This document shows, one piece after another, positions 1 through 8,323 of a stretch of DNA of 38,460 nucleotides. How positions within the stretch are numbered: the stretch's first letter is position 1; each line of letters opens with the position of its first letter. Source of the stretch: Streptomyces somaliensis DSM 40738 (GTDB taxonomy: Bacteria > Actinomycetota > Actinomycetes > Streptomycetales > Streptomycetaceae); contig JAAXOU010000014.1 in the NCBI GenBank assembly GCA_012396115.1, positions 1 to 38,460 of the forward strand. The letters are read 5' to 3'. Both the position numbers and the translations under genes were made by a program. The notes beneath the pieces are model-generated. The model ran no database searches. It was not told the origin of the DNA and saw nothing but the letters and a program-made list of their open reading frames with translations.

Positions 1-25
1 CCGCCGGCCCCGGCGCGGTGGTGCG

Positions 26-343
26 TCAGCGCGCGGCGGGGGGCGGCGGCGCGCCCCGGCCCACCCGGACGCGCCCGCCCTCGTACTCGGGAACCAGCTC
101 CACCTGCACCTGGTGGGTCGTCTGGCGGTCCACCTGGCCGCCGAGTTCGGCCGTCACCACGCCGATGCGCAGCCCGCCGCGGCCCGAACCGGAGCGGTGC
201 ACCTGCACCGTGAACTCCAGGTTCACCTTCTCCACGGTGAACCCCAGCGCACGGCCCTCCGCCTCGTCGCGGGCCTTCTCCAACTCCCCGCGGATCTGCC
301 GCACCACCTCGGCCAGCCCGACGAAGTCCTGTCCGTCCGCCAT
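26..343 (-). CDS. trypco2 (trypsin-co-occurring domain 2) family protein
   Basis: The 105-residue product has an N-terminal helical segment (about residues 5-35, LAEVVRQIRGELEKARDEAE) followed by a beta-rich part with VEKVNLEFTVQVHRS and THQVQVELVP. This is the layout I recognise for the trypco2 family, small proteins named for occurring next to trypsin-like proteases in predicted NTP-dependent conflict and signalling loci. The gene is divergent from a trypsin-like protease gene with only 77 bp between them, which fits that association. No catalytic residues or membrane segment are visible. It is probably an adaptor or substrate of the protease; that role is inferred from family context. The C-terminal PPPPAAR tail is low complexity. 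Confidence 0.8.
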   Translation of the reverse strand: MADGQDFVGLAEVVRQIRGELEKARDEAEGRALGFTVEKVNLEFTVQVHRSGSGRGGLRIGVVTAELGGQVDRQTTHQVQVELVPEYEGGRVRVGRGAPPPPAAR

Positions 344-406
344 CGCGGAACCCCCCGTGTTCGTGTTTCCGGATCGTCAAGTATGGGGTGGAAGAGGCCT
401 TCCGCG

Positions 407-412
407 TATAGT
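407..412 (+). promoter_or_regulatory. -10 element of a probable leaderless promoter
   Basis: TATAGT matches the actinobacterial -10 consensus at five of six positions against TATAAT and lies 8 nt before the ATG at 421. This spacing puts the transcription start at or next to the ATG and no Shine-Dalgarno sequence is present, so the protease gene is probably read from a leaderless mRNA. I see no good -35 match 17-18 nt upstream. Confidence 0.5.
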
Positions 413-420
413 TTCGCACC

Positions 421-2187
421 ATGGTGGCCGACGGGGGTATCAGTGCCGCTCCTTCCTCGAAGACCCCGCCCTGGGCGGTCCGCATCCGGTGGGGGAGCGG
501 CGAGATCGCGGGCGCCGGCGTCCTGCTGAGCCGCGACCGCGTCCTCACCTGCGCCCACGTCGTCGCGCCCGGCGCGCGGGTCACCGCCGAGTTCGTCGGC
601 GCGCCCGGCCGCGAGGTCCCCGCCGTCACCGCCCTGGTCGACGAGGACGCGTACGTCCCCGAGACCCGCGACGCGGACGGCGACCCCAGCGGCGACGTGG
701 CCCTCCTCCGGCTCGAACACCCCCGGCCCGCCCACGAGGCGGTCTCCCTCCACCGGCTCTCCGCGCCGAACCGCACGGTCCGCATGTACGGCTTCCCGTA
801 CGAGCACAACGGCGGCATCTGGTTCCGCGCCACCATCATCGGCGGCTGCGGACGCGACGGGCAGGTCCAGCTCGGCCCGCAGACCCCCGGCGAACTGGCC
901 AGCCCCGGCTGCAGCGGCGCCGGCGTCGTCGACGACCTGACCGGCGAGGTCATCGGCATCGTCCTCACCGGCATGCATGACCGGCACGGCAACGCGTTCT
1001 CGTTCATGAGCCCCGCCGAGACCATCGTCCGGCACCTCCCGCAGGTCGCCGAGTGGACCCGTGGACGCACCGCCGTCGACGACCGGCTCCGCTCCGGCAC
1101 CGACGGCGGGCCGTCCGCACCAGACCTCGACGAGCCGTTCGCCCAGCGCCTGGCCGCCTGGCTCCGCGGCGACGGGGAGCAGGTGGAGATCAGCCTCGTG
1201 CACCCCTCGGACCGCGTCCGCACCGCGACCCTGCGCCGCGCCATCACCCTCGCCGACCGCGAGTTACGCACCACCGCCTCCGTCGGCAGGGCCTCCCTCG
1301 ACCCGCCCGGCACCGTCCCGTCCGCCGGCGGCCACGACCTGGCCCTCGACGTCACCGGCGTCACCGCCGCCGAGACGGCCGAGCGCGTCGCGGAGCGCAT
1401 GGGCCTGTGGCAGCACCCCGCCGACCCGGCCGTCGAGCGGATCAGGGCCGGGGGCGTCGCCCTCACCCTCGTCGTCGTCGGCGTCGACCGGGCCGCCGAC
1501 CCGCCCGCCCTCCTCGACCTCCTCGCCGTCCTCCGGGAGGGCGGCAGCCGCCTCCTCCTCGTCTTCCACGGGACCGGCGCCTGCTACGAGCGCGCCCGGT
1601 CCGACCTGGTCGCCCGGCCCGCCCGGGAGCGCCGCGCCCGCCTCGTCACCCGGCTCCGGGAACTCACCGGGCCGCTCGCCGCGTCCCTCGGCGAGGCCAT
1701 GGCCGCCGTACGGGCCGAGGACCCCGACTCCGTCCACGAGGCCCTCTACCGGGCCGGCGGCGCCCTCCACATCCTCGCCGCTGCCGAGCGGGCCGCCCCA
1801 CCCGGTGAGGAGCCCGTCCCATCCGGCGAGGGGCCCGCCCCACCCGGCGAGGGGCCCGACCTGGCGGCGTTCGAGCGGCTCACCGACCGCCTCGACGCCC
1901 GGCTCCGCGCCGCCGCCGACCGCCTCGACGCCCTGCGCCGCCGCCGCGGCGAGCTCCTCGGCCGGCTCGACGGCTACCACGCCCTGCACCGGAGCCTCAC
2001 CGAGGGCGCCGAGGACCTGGAGACCGACGCCCTCCACCGCAGCGCCCACCGGCTGCTGCGCGCCCGGCCCTGCGACGTGCGCGCCGCCGAGGAGGCCGTC
2101 GACGCGTACGTCCGCCTCGTCGAGCGCGCCGACCACCTCGGACGCGAGCGGAACCGGCGGGAGCGGGGAGGTGCCGCGCCGGCATGA
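421..2187 (+). CDS. Trypsin-like serine protease with a long C-terminal extension
   Basis: Residues 18-200 form a chymotrypsin-fold protease. His46 is in LTCAHVV, Asp92 in SGDVALLRL and the nucleophile Ser165 in SPGCSGAGVV, so the triad is complete. No signal peptide is present, which suggests a cytoplasmic protease. The remaining roughly 370 residues match no domain I recognise: an alpha/beta stretch (about 235-400), a linker with three 7-residue repeats rich in Pro, Gly and Glu (about 460-480), and a charged helical, possibly coiled-coil tail (480-575). The gene heads an operon; its TGA overlaps the ATG of the kinase gene. Proteases of this kind in conflict loci are thought to be released or activated by partner NTPases or kinases. 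Here the kinase next door is the likely controller, which is inference. Confidence 0.8.
   Translation: MVADGGISAAPSSKTPPWAVRIRWGSGEIAGAGVLLSRDRVLTCAHVVAPGARVTAEFVGAPGREVPAVTALVDEDAYVPETRDADGDPSGDVALLRLEHPRPAHEAVSLHRLSAPNRTVRMYGFPYEHNGGIWFRATIIGGCGRDGQVQLGPQTPGELASPGCSGAGVVDDLTGEVIGIVLTGMHDRHGNAFSFMSPAETIVRHLPQVAEWTRGRTAVDDRLRSGTDGGPSAPDLDEPFAQRLAAWLRGDGEQVEISLVHPSDRVRTATLRRAITLADRELRTTASVGRASLDPPGTVPSAGGHDLALDVTGVTAAETAERVAERMGLWQHPADPAVERIRAGGVALTLVVVGVDRAADPPALLDLLAVLREGGSRLLLVFHGTGACYERARSDLVARPARERRARLVTRLRELTGPLAASLGEAMAAVRAEDPDSVHEALYRAGGALHILAAAERAAPPGEEPVPSGEGPAPPGEGPDLAAFERLTDRLDARLRAAADRLDALRRRRGELLGRLDGYHALHRSLTEGAEDLETDALHRSAHRLLRARPCDVRAAEEAVDAYVRLVERADHLGRERNRRERGGAAPA
1798..1860 (+). 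repeat. Three tandem 21-bp coding repeats
   Basis: Three imperfect 21-bp units encode PPGEEPV, PSGEGPA and PPGEGPD inside the protease gene. They form a flexible linker between the protease-proximal region and the C-terminal helical tail. The copy number is likely to vary between strains. Confidence 0.8.
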
Positions 2188-4607
2188 CGACGTCCGCCCC
2201 CTGCACCCGGCCCGGTTGCACCGGCACGGTCATGGCCACCGGCTTCTGCGGCACCTGCCACCGCCTGCCCCCCGCCGGTCCGGGCACCACCGGCCCCGCC
2301 TCCACGCGCGACCCGGGCACCACGGGCCCCGCCTCCACCCGCGGCCCCGGCACCACCGGCACCGCCGGCCCCGCCTCCACCCGCGCCCCCGGCCCCGCAG
2401 GTCCGCGCGCGGCGTCCGCCGGGCCCGCCCCGCTCGACCGCGACGGCCTCGTCCTCCTCCCGCACATCACCGCCCCCGACCCCGGCGTCGCCGCCACCAC
2501 CACCGCCCGCCCGCCCACCGGCGGCCGCCGCTGCGGCTTCGAGAACTGCCCCGGCACCATCGGCATCGGCTACGACGGCGACCCCACCCCCGACCACGGC
2601 TTCTGCCCCGAGTGCGGCCGCCCGTACTCCTTCGAACCCCGCCTCCGGCCGGGCGACACCGTCGGCGGCCACTACCGCGTCCTCGGCTACCTGGCGGCCG
2701 GCGGCCTCGGCTGGGTCTACCTCGCCGAGGACACCGAGGTCCCCGACCACCTCGTCGTCCTCAAGGGCCTCATCAACACCAGCGACGCCGTCGCCCGCCG
2801 CGCCGCCGTCGAGGAGCGCCGCTCCCTCACCACGCTCCACCACCGGGACATCGTCCGCATCATCACCCACGTCCAGCACCGGGCGCCCGGCGACGACGAG
2901 CCGACCGGCTACATCGTCATGGAGTACATAGCGGGCCGCTCCCTGGCCTGGATCACGCGCGCCTCCGACGAGGAGCTGACCGCCGTCTTCGGCCGGCCCT
3001 TCGGCATCGACCACGTGATCACGTACGGCTGCAAGATCCTCGGCGCGCTGGAGTACCTCCACGAACAGGGCCTGCTCTACTGCGACATGAAGCCCGACAA
3101 CGTCATCCACTACGGCCGCGACATCAAGGTCATCGACCTGGGCGCCATCCGCCGTGTCGACGACCGCGACTCCGGCCTGGTCTACACCCGCGACTACGCG
3201 CCCCCGAAGCGGGAACGCGACCGGCGCGGCTTCCACGTCGACACCGACCTGTACACCGTCGGCCGCACCCTCCAGGCCCTCGCCACCCGTGCCGCCCCCG
3301 CCTCCGGGCTCGCCGCCCGCTCCTTCGACGCGCTCGTGCGCCGCGCCACCCACCCCGAGCCGGCCGCCCGGTTCGCCTCGGCCGCCGAGATGTCCCGCCA
3401 GCTGTGGGAGGTGCTGCGCGAACACCAGGCCCTGACCTGGCACGAGCCCTACCCCGAGCGCTCCACCCGGTTCGCGCCCACCGCGGCGCTGTTCGGCTCC
3501 GACCTCGGCACGGTCCCGGGCCTGCGCCACTGGGCCGGTGCCGACCCGGCCGGCCCGCGCCCCCTGCCCGCGGCCGCACCGGACCCCCGGGAGGCCGCGC
3601 GGGGCCTGCCCGCCCCGATCCCGGACCCCGGCGACCCGGCCGCCGTCCTGCTCGGCGGGCTCGCCGCGCACAGCCCCGAACGCGTCGCCGAACAGGCCGG
3701 GCGCGACCCGGCGCTGGGCACCGTCGAGACGGCCCTGTGGCTGTGCCGCGCGTACGCGGACCGGGGTGCCCCCGACGAGGCCGGGCGCTGGCTGGAGGCG
3801 GCCCGCCTGCGGGGCGCCGGCGAGTACGACTGGCGGCTCTCCTGGCACCGGGGCCTCGTCCGCCTCGCGGAGTACCGGGTGCGGGCCGCGGAGGAGGAGT
3901 TCGCCGCCGTGTACGCGGCGCTGCCCGGCGAATGGGCGCCCAAACTGGCGCTCGGCTACTGCGCCGAGTACCTGAGCGCCGACGCGGAGCGGACGCGGGA
4001 CTACTACGAGGCGGTCTGGCAGCGCGACCGCACCCAGGGCAGCGCGGCGTTCGGACTGGTACGGGCCCACCTGCGCGACGGCGACCGGCGGGGCGCCGTC
4101 GCCGTCCTGGACGCGGTGCCCACCACGTCCCGCCACCACGACGCGGCCCGGGTCGCCGCCGTGCGCGTCCTGGCCGGCAGGCTGCCGGCCGGACCCCGGG
4201 GAGCGGGCGCGGGCCGCGGCCCCACCGCGCGGGAGCTGCGGGAGGCCGTCGAGCGGCTCGCGGGACCGGACGGCGCGGGTGACGACCCCGCGACCCGGGA
4301 CCGGCTCGTCGCCGAGGTGCGGGAGAGCGCGCTCGCCTGCCGGCCGCCCGGTGGATGGGGACCCGGCTTCCCGGCGGGCGAGGTGCTCGGCACGGAGGAC
4401 GACGTGCCCGCCCTGAGCGGACTGCTCTCCCGCTCCCTGCGGGAACTCGCCGACCGGGTGCGCGACGGCCGGCTGCGGGACGACCTGCTGGACCGCTCGT
4501 ACGCGGTCCTCCCGCCGCCGCGCCTGCGGCTCGCCGCCGCGGGACGGCACGGGAAGGGACGGGACCGGGGACGCGCACGCGCGACGAGGGGGGAAGCGGG
4601 GACATGA
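2184..4607 (+). CDS. PknG-type serine/threonine protein kinase with zinc ribbons and TPR region
   Basis: The 807-residue product has the PknG architecture. An extra N-terminal zinc ribbon (Cys7, 12, 22, 25) is followed by a Thr/Pro/Ala linker and a rubredoxin-like ribbon (Cys117, 122, 141, 144). The kinase domain spans about 158-415, with glycine loop AAGGLGWVY, Lys194, catalytic YCDMKPDNV (Asp301) and DLGA (Asp318). DLGA instead of DFG and the later DLYTVGRTL both match mycobacterial PknG, as does AVLDAVPTTSRH in the C-terminal TPR-like part (about 490-720). In mycobacteria PknG phosphorylates the FHA protein GarA/OdhI to control glutamate metabolism, under GlnH and GlnX. GlnX-like and solute-binding genes lie downstream in this operon. 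The first ribbon and linker are additions I do not recall in PknG. Confidence 0.9.
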   Translation: MTTSAPCTRPGCTGTVMATGFCGTCHRLPPAGPGTTGPASTRDPGTTGPASTRGPGTTGTAGPASTRAPGPAGPRAASAGPAPLDRDGLVLLPHITAPDPGVAATTTARPPTGGRRCGFENCPGTIGIGYDGDPTPDHGFCPECGRPYSFEPRLRPGDTVGGHYRVLGYLAAGGLGWVYLAEDTEVPDHLVVLKGLINTSDAVARRAAVEERRSLTTLHHRDIVRIITHVQHRAPGDDEPTGYIVMEYIAGRSLAWITRASDEELTAVFGRPFGIDHVITYGCKILGALEYLHEQGLLYCDMKPDNVIHYGRDIKVIDLGAIRRVDDRDSGLVYTRDYAPPKRERDRRGFHVDTDLYTVGRTLQALATRAAPASGLAARSFDALVRRATHPEPAARFASAAEMSRQLWEVLREHQALTWHEPYPERSTRFAPTAALFGSDLGTVPGLRHWAGADPAGPRPLPAAAPDPREAARGLPAPIPDPGDPAAVLLGGLAAHSPERVAEQAGRDPALGTVETALWLCRAYADRGAPDEAGRWLEAARLRGAGEYDWRLSWHRGLVRLAEYRVRAAEEEFAAVYAALPGEWAPKLALGYCAEYLSADAERTRDYYEAVWQRDRTQGSAAFGLVRAHLRDGDRRGAVAVLDAVPTTSRHHDAARVAAVRVLAGRLPAGPRGAGAGRGPTARELREAVERLAGPDGAGDDPATRDRLVAEVRESALACRPPGGWGPGFPAGEVLGTEDDVPALSGLLSRSLRELADRVRDGRLRDDLLDRSYAVLPPPRLRLAAAGRHGKGRDRGRARATRGEAGT
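2283..2390 (+). repeat. Tandem coding repeat in kinase linker
   Basis: Three copies of a 33-bp unit encode GTTGPASTRDP, GTTGPASTRGP and GTTGTAGPASTRAP, the last longer by three codons. They join the two zinc ribbons of the kinase. The Thr and Ser residues could be autophosphorylation sites, which is speculation. Confidence 0.8.
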
Positions 4608-6067
4608 CGCAGGGCAACACCGCGGACGGCGCGACGGCCGGCCTGGAGACCAGCCAGTGGAAGTACCTGTCGGCGCGGGGCCGCGAACAGGAGATGCACG
4701 TCGTGCTGACCGTCCGCGTCGGGGGCACGGGCGGCACGCCGGGGGACCGGCCCGGCGGCGGCCCGCTGCTCGCCCAGGTCCTCGTCGTGGACTGCTCCGG
4801 CTCCATGACCTGGCCGCAGGAGAAGTTCCGCGCCGCCCGCCAGGCCGCCGCCGCGGCGATCCGGATGCTGCCGGACGGCACGCCGTTCGCCGTCGTCCAG
4901 GGCACCGAGGACGCCCTCATGGCGTACCCGGCGCAGGAGCGCATGGCCGCCGCCTCCGCCGAGGAGCGCCGCCGCGCCACGTCGGCCCTGCACGGCCTGC
5001 CGGCCGGCGGCGGCACCTGCATCGGCGCCTGGCTCGACCTGGCCGGGCGGCTCCTCGCCGAACGGGGCGCGCCCATCGGGCACGTGCTGCTCCTCACGGA
5101 CGGCAGGAACGAGCACGACGGGGTCATGCCGCTCGACCGGGTCCTGGACACCTGGGACGGCCGGTTCGTCTGCGACGCCTGGGGCATCGGCGACGGCTGG
5201 GACGCCCGCGAACTGCTGGGGATCACCCGGCGGCTGCACGGCGGCGCCGGAGCCGTACGGGAGGAGTCCGCGCTGCCCGGCGAGTACGAGAAGCTCACCG
5301 CCCGGCTGCTCACCAAGACCCTGCCCGAACTGACCGTCGAGGTCACGCCCGCGCCGGGCACCACCGTCCGCTACCTCAAGCAGGTGTTCCCCACGGAGGC
5401 CGACCTGGAGCCCGCCGGCCCGCCGGGACCCGGCGGCGCGTACCGCTTCACCACCCGCGCCTGGGGCGACGAGACCCGCCGCTACCAGCTGTGCCTCTCC
5501 GCCGACCCCACCGGGCGCCCCCGCCACGAGGACCTGCAGCTGGCCGTTGTCGCGCTCGCGCCGCCCGCCGGCCACACCGTGCGCCTGCCGCCCCCGCGCC
5601 CCTGCGTCGTCCACTGGACGGAGGACCCGGCGCTCTCCCGGCACACCGACACCCAGGTCGCCCACTTCCAGCTGTACGCACAGCTCGGCCAGGCCGTCGC
5701 CGCCGCGGCCGACGCCCACCGCCGGGGCGACCGCGAAGGCGCCGAGCACCACCTCGGCCGCGGCGTCCGGCTCGCCCACACCGTCGGCGCGGCCCGGCCG
5801 CTCGCCGACTTCCAGCGGTTGGTGGAGGTCCTCGACGCCACCGCCGGACGGGTCAGGCTCCGAGCCGGCCTCGCCCCCGTCGACTTCGAGCACCTGATCA
5901 CCAGCAGCAGCCGCAGTACGTACGGCCCCGAACCGGACGACGGCGACGCACCGCGGGGCCCGGCCGCCGCGGGCGCCACCGCCCCCTGCCCGGCGTGCGG
6001 CGGGCGGGCACCGGTCGACGCCCGGTTCTGCCCCCGCTGCGGCCGCCGGCTCCGGGAGCGGCCGTGA
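4604..6067 (+). CDS. vWA-domain protein with C-terminal zinc ribbon
   Basis: The ATG overlaps the kinase stop (ATGA), which fixes the start and gives 487 residues. A von Willebrand A domain begins near residue 55. Its metal-binding (MIDAS) motif is DCSGSM (Asp63, Ser65, Ser67), with the later conserved Thr in GGGTCIGA and Asp in LLLTDGRNE. A beta-rich middle region follows, then a helical segment (about 355-430). The C-terminus carries a double CxxC zinc ribbon, CPACG and CPRCG. No signal peptide is seen. vWA proteins often scaffold complexes with MoxR-type ATPases, but none is encoded here; the partner may be the kinase, which also carries zinc ribbons. Role inferred from position. Confidence 0.85.
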   Translation: MTQGNTADGATAGLETSQWKYLSARGREQEMHVVLTVRVGGTGGTPGDRPGGGPLLAQVLVVDCSGSMTWPQEKFRAARQAAAAAIRMLPDGTPFAVVQGTEDALMAYPAQERMAAASAEERRRATSALHGLPAGGGTCIGAWLDLAGRLLAERGAPIGHVLLLTDGRNEHDGVMPLDRVLDTWDGRFVCDAWGIGDGWDARELLGITRRLHGGAGAVREESALPGEYEKLTARLLTKTLPELTVEVTPAPGTTVRYLKQVFPTEADLEPAGPPGPGGAYRFTTRAWGDETRRYQLCLSADPTGRPRHEDLQLAVVALAPPAGHTVRLPPPRPCVVHWTEDPALSRHTDTQVAHFQLYAQLGQAVAAAADAHRRGDREGAEHHLGRGVRLAHTVGAARPLADFQRLVEVLDATAGRVRLRAGLAPVDFEHLITSSSRSTYGPEPDDGDAPRGPAAAGATAPCPACGGRAPVDARFCPRCGRRLRERP

Positions 6068-6987
6068 GCACCACCGCCCGCGACCTCAGGGAGCGGCTCA
6101 TCCGGCTGGTCGCGCTCGGACTGGCCACGACCTTCGTGGCGTTCGGCGCGTTCCGGGCCGTCCACGACGACGCCGCCCGGCTCGCCGGGTCCAGCTCGCC
6201 CGGCGTCCTCGCCGTCGACACGGCCCGCTCCGCCCTGATGTCGGCCCGCGAGTCCGTACCCGGGGCGGGACTGGACGGCGCCGGCTCCGGCACCTTCCAC
6301 ACCCGTGTGTCCGTCGCCCACCAGGCCCTCGCCGTGGCCGCGTCCGAGAACGTCACCGGCGTCGAGGGCCGCCGCACCATCCAGACCGTCACCGGGCTGA
6401 TCGCCGTCTACTCCGGCTGGGTCGAACAGGCCCACCGCGAGCCCGCCCGCTCCCCGCTGCGCGCCGCCTACCTCCACTACGCCGACCGCGTCCTGAACGC
6501 GCCGGGGACGGAGGAGGACATCACGGGCCGCCTCACCGACCTGCGCTCCCAGCAGGTCGCGGTGGCAAAGGAGCAGGCATCCCTCGGCTGGGCGCGCGCC
6601 CTGTCCTGGACCGCCGCCGCGCTGTTCGCCCTGCTGTGCGCGGCCCTGTGGGAGACCCAGCGGTTCACGCGGCACCGGTTCCGCCGCCTGGCCGACCCGC
6701 CGCTGCTCGCCGCGGCGGCACTGTGGACGGCGGGCGCCGCGGTCCTGGCGTGGCTCACCCTCCGCACGCGCGGCGGAACGGCCCGCGCGCTCGCCGAGCT
6801 GAGGACGCCCCGGACCGGCGACGGCGTCGCGGCGGCCGGAGGCCGCGTGGCGGAGCACCTGGCCGGCGTGGACCTGCGCGCGGCCGCGTCCGACCTGATC
6901 CTGGTGGGAGGGGTGGCCCTGGTGGCCCTGACGGTGAGCGGCCTGCTGCCGCGCATCAACGAGTACCGGCAGGAGGGGCGCCGATGA
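6064..6987 (+). CDS. Four-TM membrane protein resembling GlnX
   Basis: The GTG start overlaps the previous stop (GTGA). The 307-residue product has a hydrophobic helix at about 14-32, an outer helical domain to about 180, two helices at about 183-205 and 218-240, a second outer loop, and a last helix at about 278-297 ending in a short basic tail. A membrane protein with a helical-bundle sensor domain, placed between a PknG-type kinase and a solute-binding protein, matches mycobacterial GlnX in topology and context. GlnX is thought to pass ligand binding by GlnH to PknG. I recognise no sequence motif specific to GlnX, so the assignment rests on topology and neighbours. Confidence 0.65.
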   Translation: MSTTARDLRERLIRLVALGLATTFVAFGAFRAVHDDAARLAGSSSPGVLAVDTARSALMSARESVPGAGLDGAGSGTFHTRVSVAHQALAVAASENVTGVEGRRTIQTVTGLIAVYSGWVEQAHREPARSPLRAAYLHYADRVLNAPGTEEDITGRLTDLRSQQVAVAKEQASLGWARALSWTAAALFALLCAALWETQRFTRHRFRRLADPPLLAAAALWTAGAAVLAWLTLRTRGGTARALAELRTPRTGDGVAAAGGRVAEHLAGVDLRAAASDLILVGGVALVALTVSGLLPRINEYRQEGRR

Positions 6988-8222
6988 GGCGGTGGCGCAC
7001 CCACCTCGTCGTCGTGCTCGGCCTGGCGCTCCTCGCCGGCGCCGTGGCGGCGGGCACCGAGTGGGCGGACGGCCGGAAGCGCTCCGTCACGGTCCTGGGC
7101 AACTGGACCGGCGCCGACCAGGAGCGGTTCGAGAAGGAGGTGCTGGAACCGTTCGAGGAGGAGCACGGCATCCGGGTCGTGTACCAGGGCAGCTCCGCCG
7201 AGAGCCAGGTGCTCGCCGCCGACGTGGCCTCCGGCACGCCCCCCGACGTGGTCATCATGCCGGGCCCCGGCGAACTCGCGGCGTACGCGGCCCAGGGTCG
7301 CCTCAAGCCCCTGGACGGCCTGTTCGACCCGGACCACTACGACCCCATGTGGGTGCCCGAACTGAAGGGCGCCGTCCACTGGGTACCGGTGAAGACCGAC
7401 CTGAAGAGCACGGTCTGGTACCCGGGCGCCCTCACCGAGACCGAGGCCGTCCGCCTCGCCCGGGACCCGGGGGAGTGGTGCCTCGCCATGGAGTCCGGCG
7501 CCACGTCCGGCTGGCCGGGCACCGACTGGGTCGAGGACGTCCTGCTCCAGCAGGCCGGCTGGGAGACGTACCAGGAGTGGGCGACGGGCCGGCTGCCCTG
7601 GACCCACCCGGCCGTGCGCAAGGCGTGGACGACGTGGGGCGAACTCGTCGGCGCGGGCGACCGGCGGCGCGTCGAGCGGGCGCTCCTCGCCCCCTACCAG
7701 GACCCGTGGGGCGGTGGTCACCGCGCCTGCGCGGACGAGCGGCTGGAACACCAGGCGGCGTTCGTCCGTTCCGCCCCGCACTGGACGGCGGTGCGCGGCC
7801 GGTACCTCCACGCCGGGGCCGTGGTCCCGGACGCCCGCCGGGACCTGACGGCGTGGGAGGTCTCCGGCGACCTGGCGGCCATGCTGCACGACACGCCCGA
7901 GGCGCGGGCGCTGATCCGCCACCTCGCCGACCCCGGCACGGCCCGGCTGGGCTTCACCGCCAACAGGGCCGTCCCCACGGGCGCGTACGGCGCCGACCCG
8001 ATGACCGCCCGCATCGACGCCACCCTGCGCGGCCGCGGCACGGTGCGCTGCTGGGACGCCTCCGACGCGATGCCCCCGGCGATGCGCGACGCCTTCCACC
8101 AGGCGGCGCTGCGGTTCCTGGCCGATCCGGGGGAGCTGACGGCCCGGCTGGCGGTGCTGGAGGAGGTCCGCCGGCGGCACGGCAGGACGGCGTGGCTGCC
8201 CTCGGCGTGCGGCGACGGCTGA
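6984..8222 (+). CDS. Membrane-anchored extracellular solute-binding protein
   Basis: The ATG overlaps the previous stop (ATGA). The 412-residue product starts with a basic end and a hydrophobic segment (about 8-25, HLVVVLGLALLAGAVAAG) with no lipobox cysteine, so it is either secreted or held by an uncleaved helix. The rest looks like a family 1 (sugar-type) periplasmic-binding fold: SVTVLGNWTGADQERFEKEV, GTPPDVVIMPGPGELAAYA and SGWPGTDWVEDVLL are typical pieces. No ABC permease or ATPase gene is nearby, so it more likely serves as a sensor subunit for the upstream GlnX-like protein and PknG-type kinase than in uptake. Mycobacterial GlnH is an amino-acid-binding lipoprotein, so the ligand here may differ. 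Confidence 0.75.
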   Translation: MRRWRTHLVVVLGLALLAGAVAAGTEWADGRKRSVTVLGNWTGADQERFEKEVLEPFEEEHGIRVVYQGSSAESQVLAADVASGTPPDVVIMPGPGELAAYAAQGRLKPLDGLFDPDHYDPMWVPELKGAVHWVPVKTDLKSTVWYPGALTETEAVRLARDPGEWCLAMESGATSGWPGTDWVEDVLLQQAGWETYQEWATGRLPWTHPAVRKAWTTWGELVGAGDRRRVERALLAPYQDPWGGGHRACADERLEHQAAFVRSAPHWTAVRGRYLHAGAVVPDARRDLTAWEVSGDLAAMLHDTPEARALIRHLADPGTARLGFTANRAVPTGAYGADPMTARIDATLRGRGTVRCWDASDAMPPAMRDAFHQAALRFLADPGELTARLAVLEEVRRRHGRTAWLPSACGDG

Positions 8223-8323
8223 GGCCGGGTCCCCTCCGGGGGCGGTACGCCGCGACGGCCGGGGCTGCCCCCCCCAGGGGCCGGGCGCGTCCCGGCTGCC
8301 GGGGCCCGGTCCCCTCCCGGGGC

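Noticed and set aside
1061-4282. Very long open frame overlapping protease and kinase genes
   Set aside because: It is an Arg/Pro/Ser-rich shadow frame of GC-rich genes with no domains, while the other frames encode clear protease and kinase motifs.
1974-4550. 858-codon minus-strand open frame
   Set aside because: Gly/Ala/Val-rich antisense shadow of the kinase gene; no motif or ribosome site supports it.
8223-8323. Bidirectional terminator between convergent genes
   Set aside because: The 100 bp are full of short G- and C-runs that can pair in several ways; no single stem stands out, so I did not list one.
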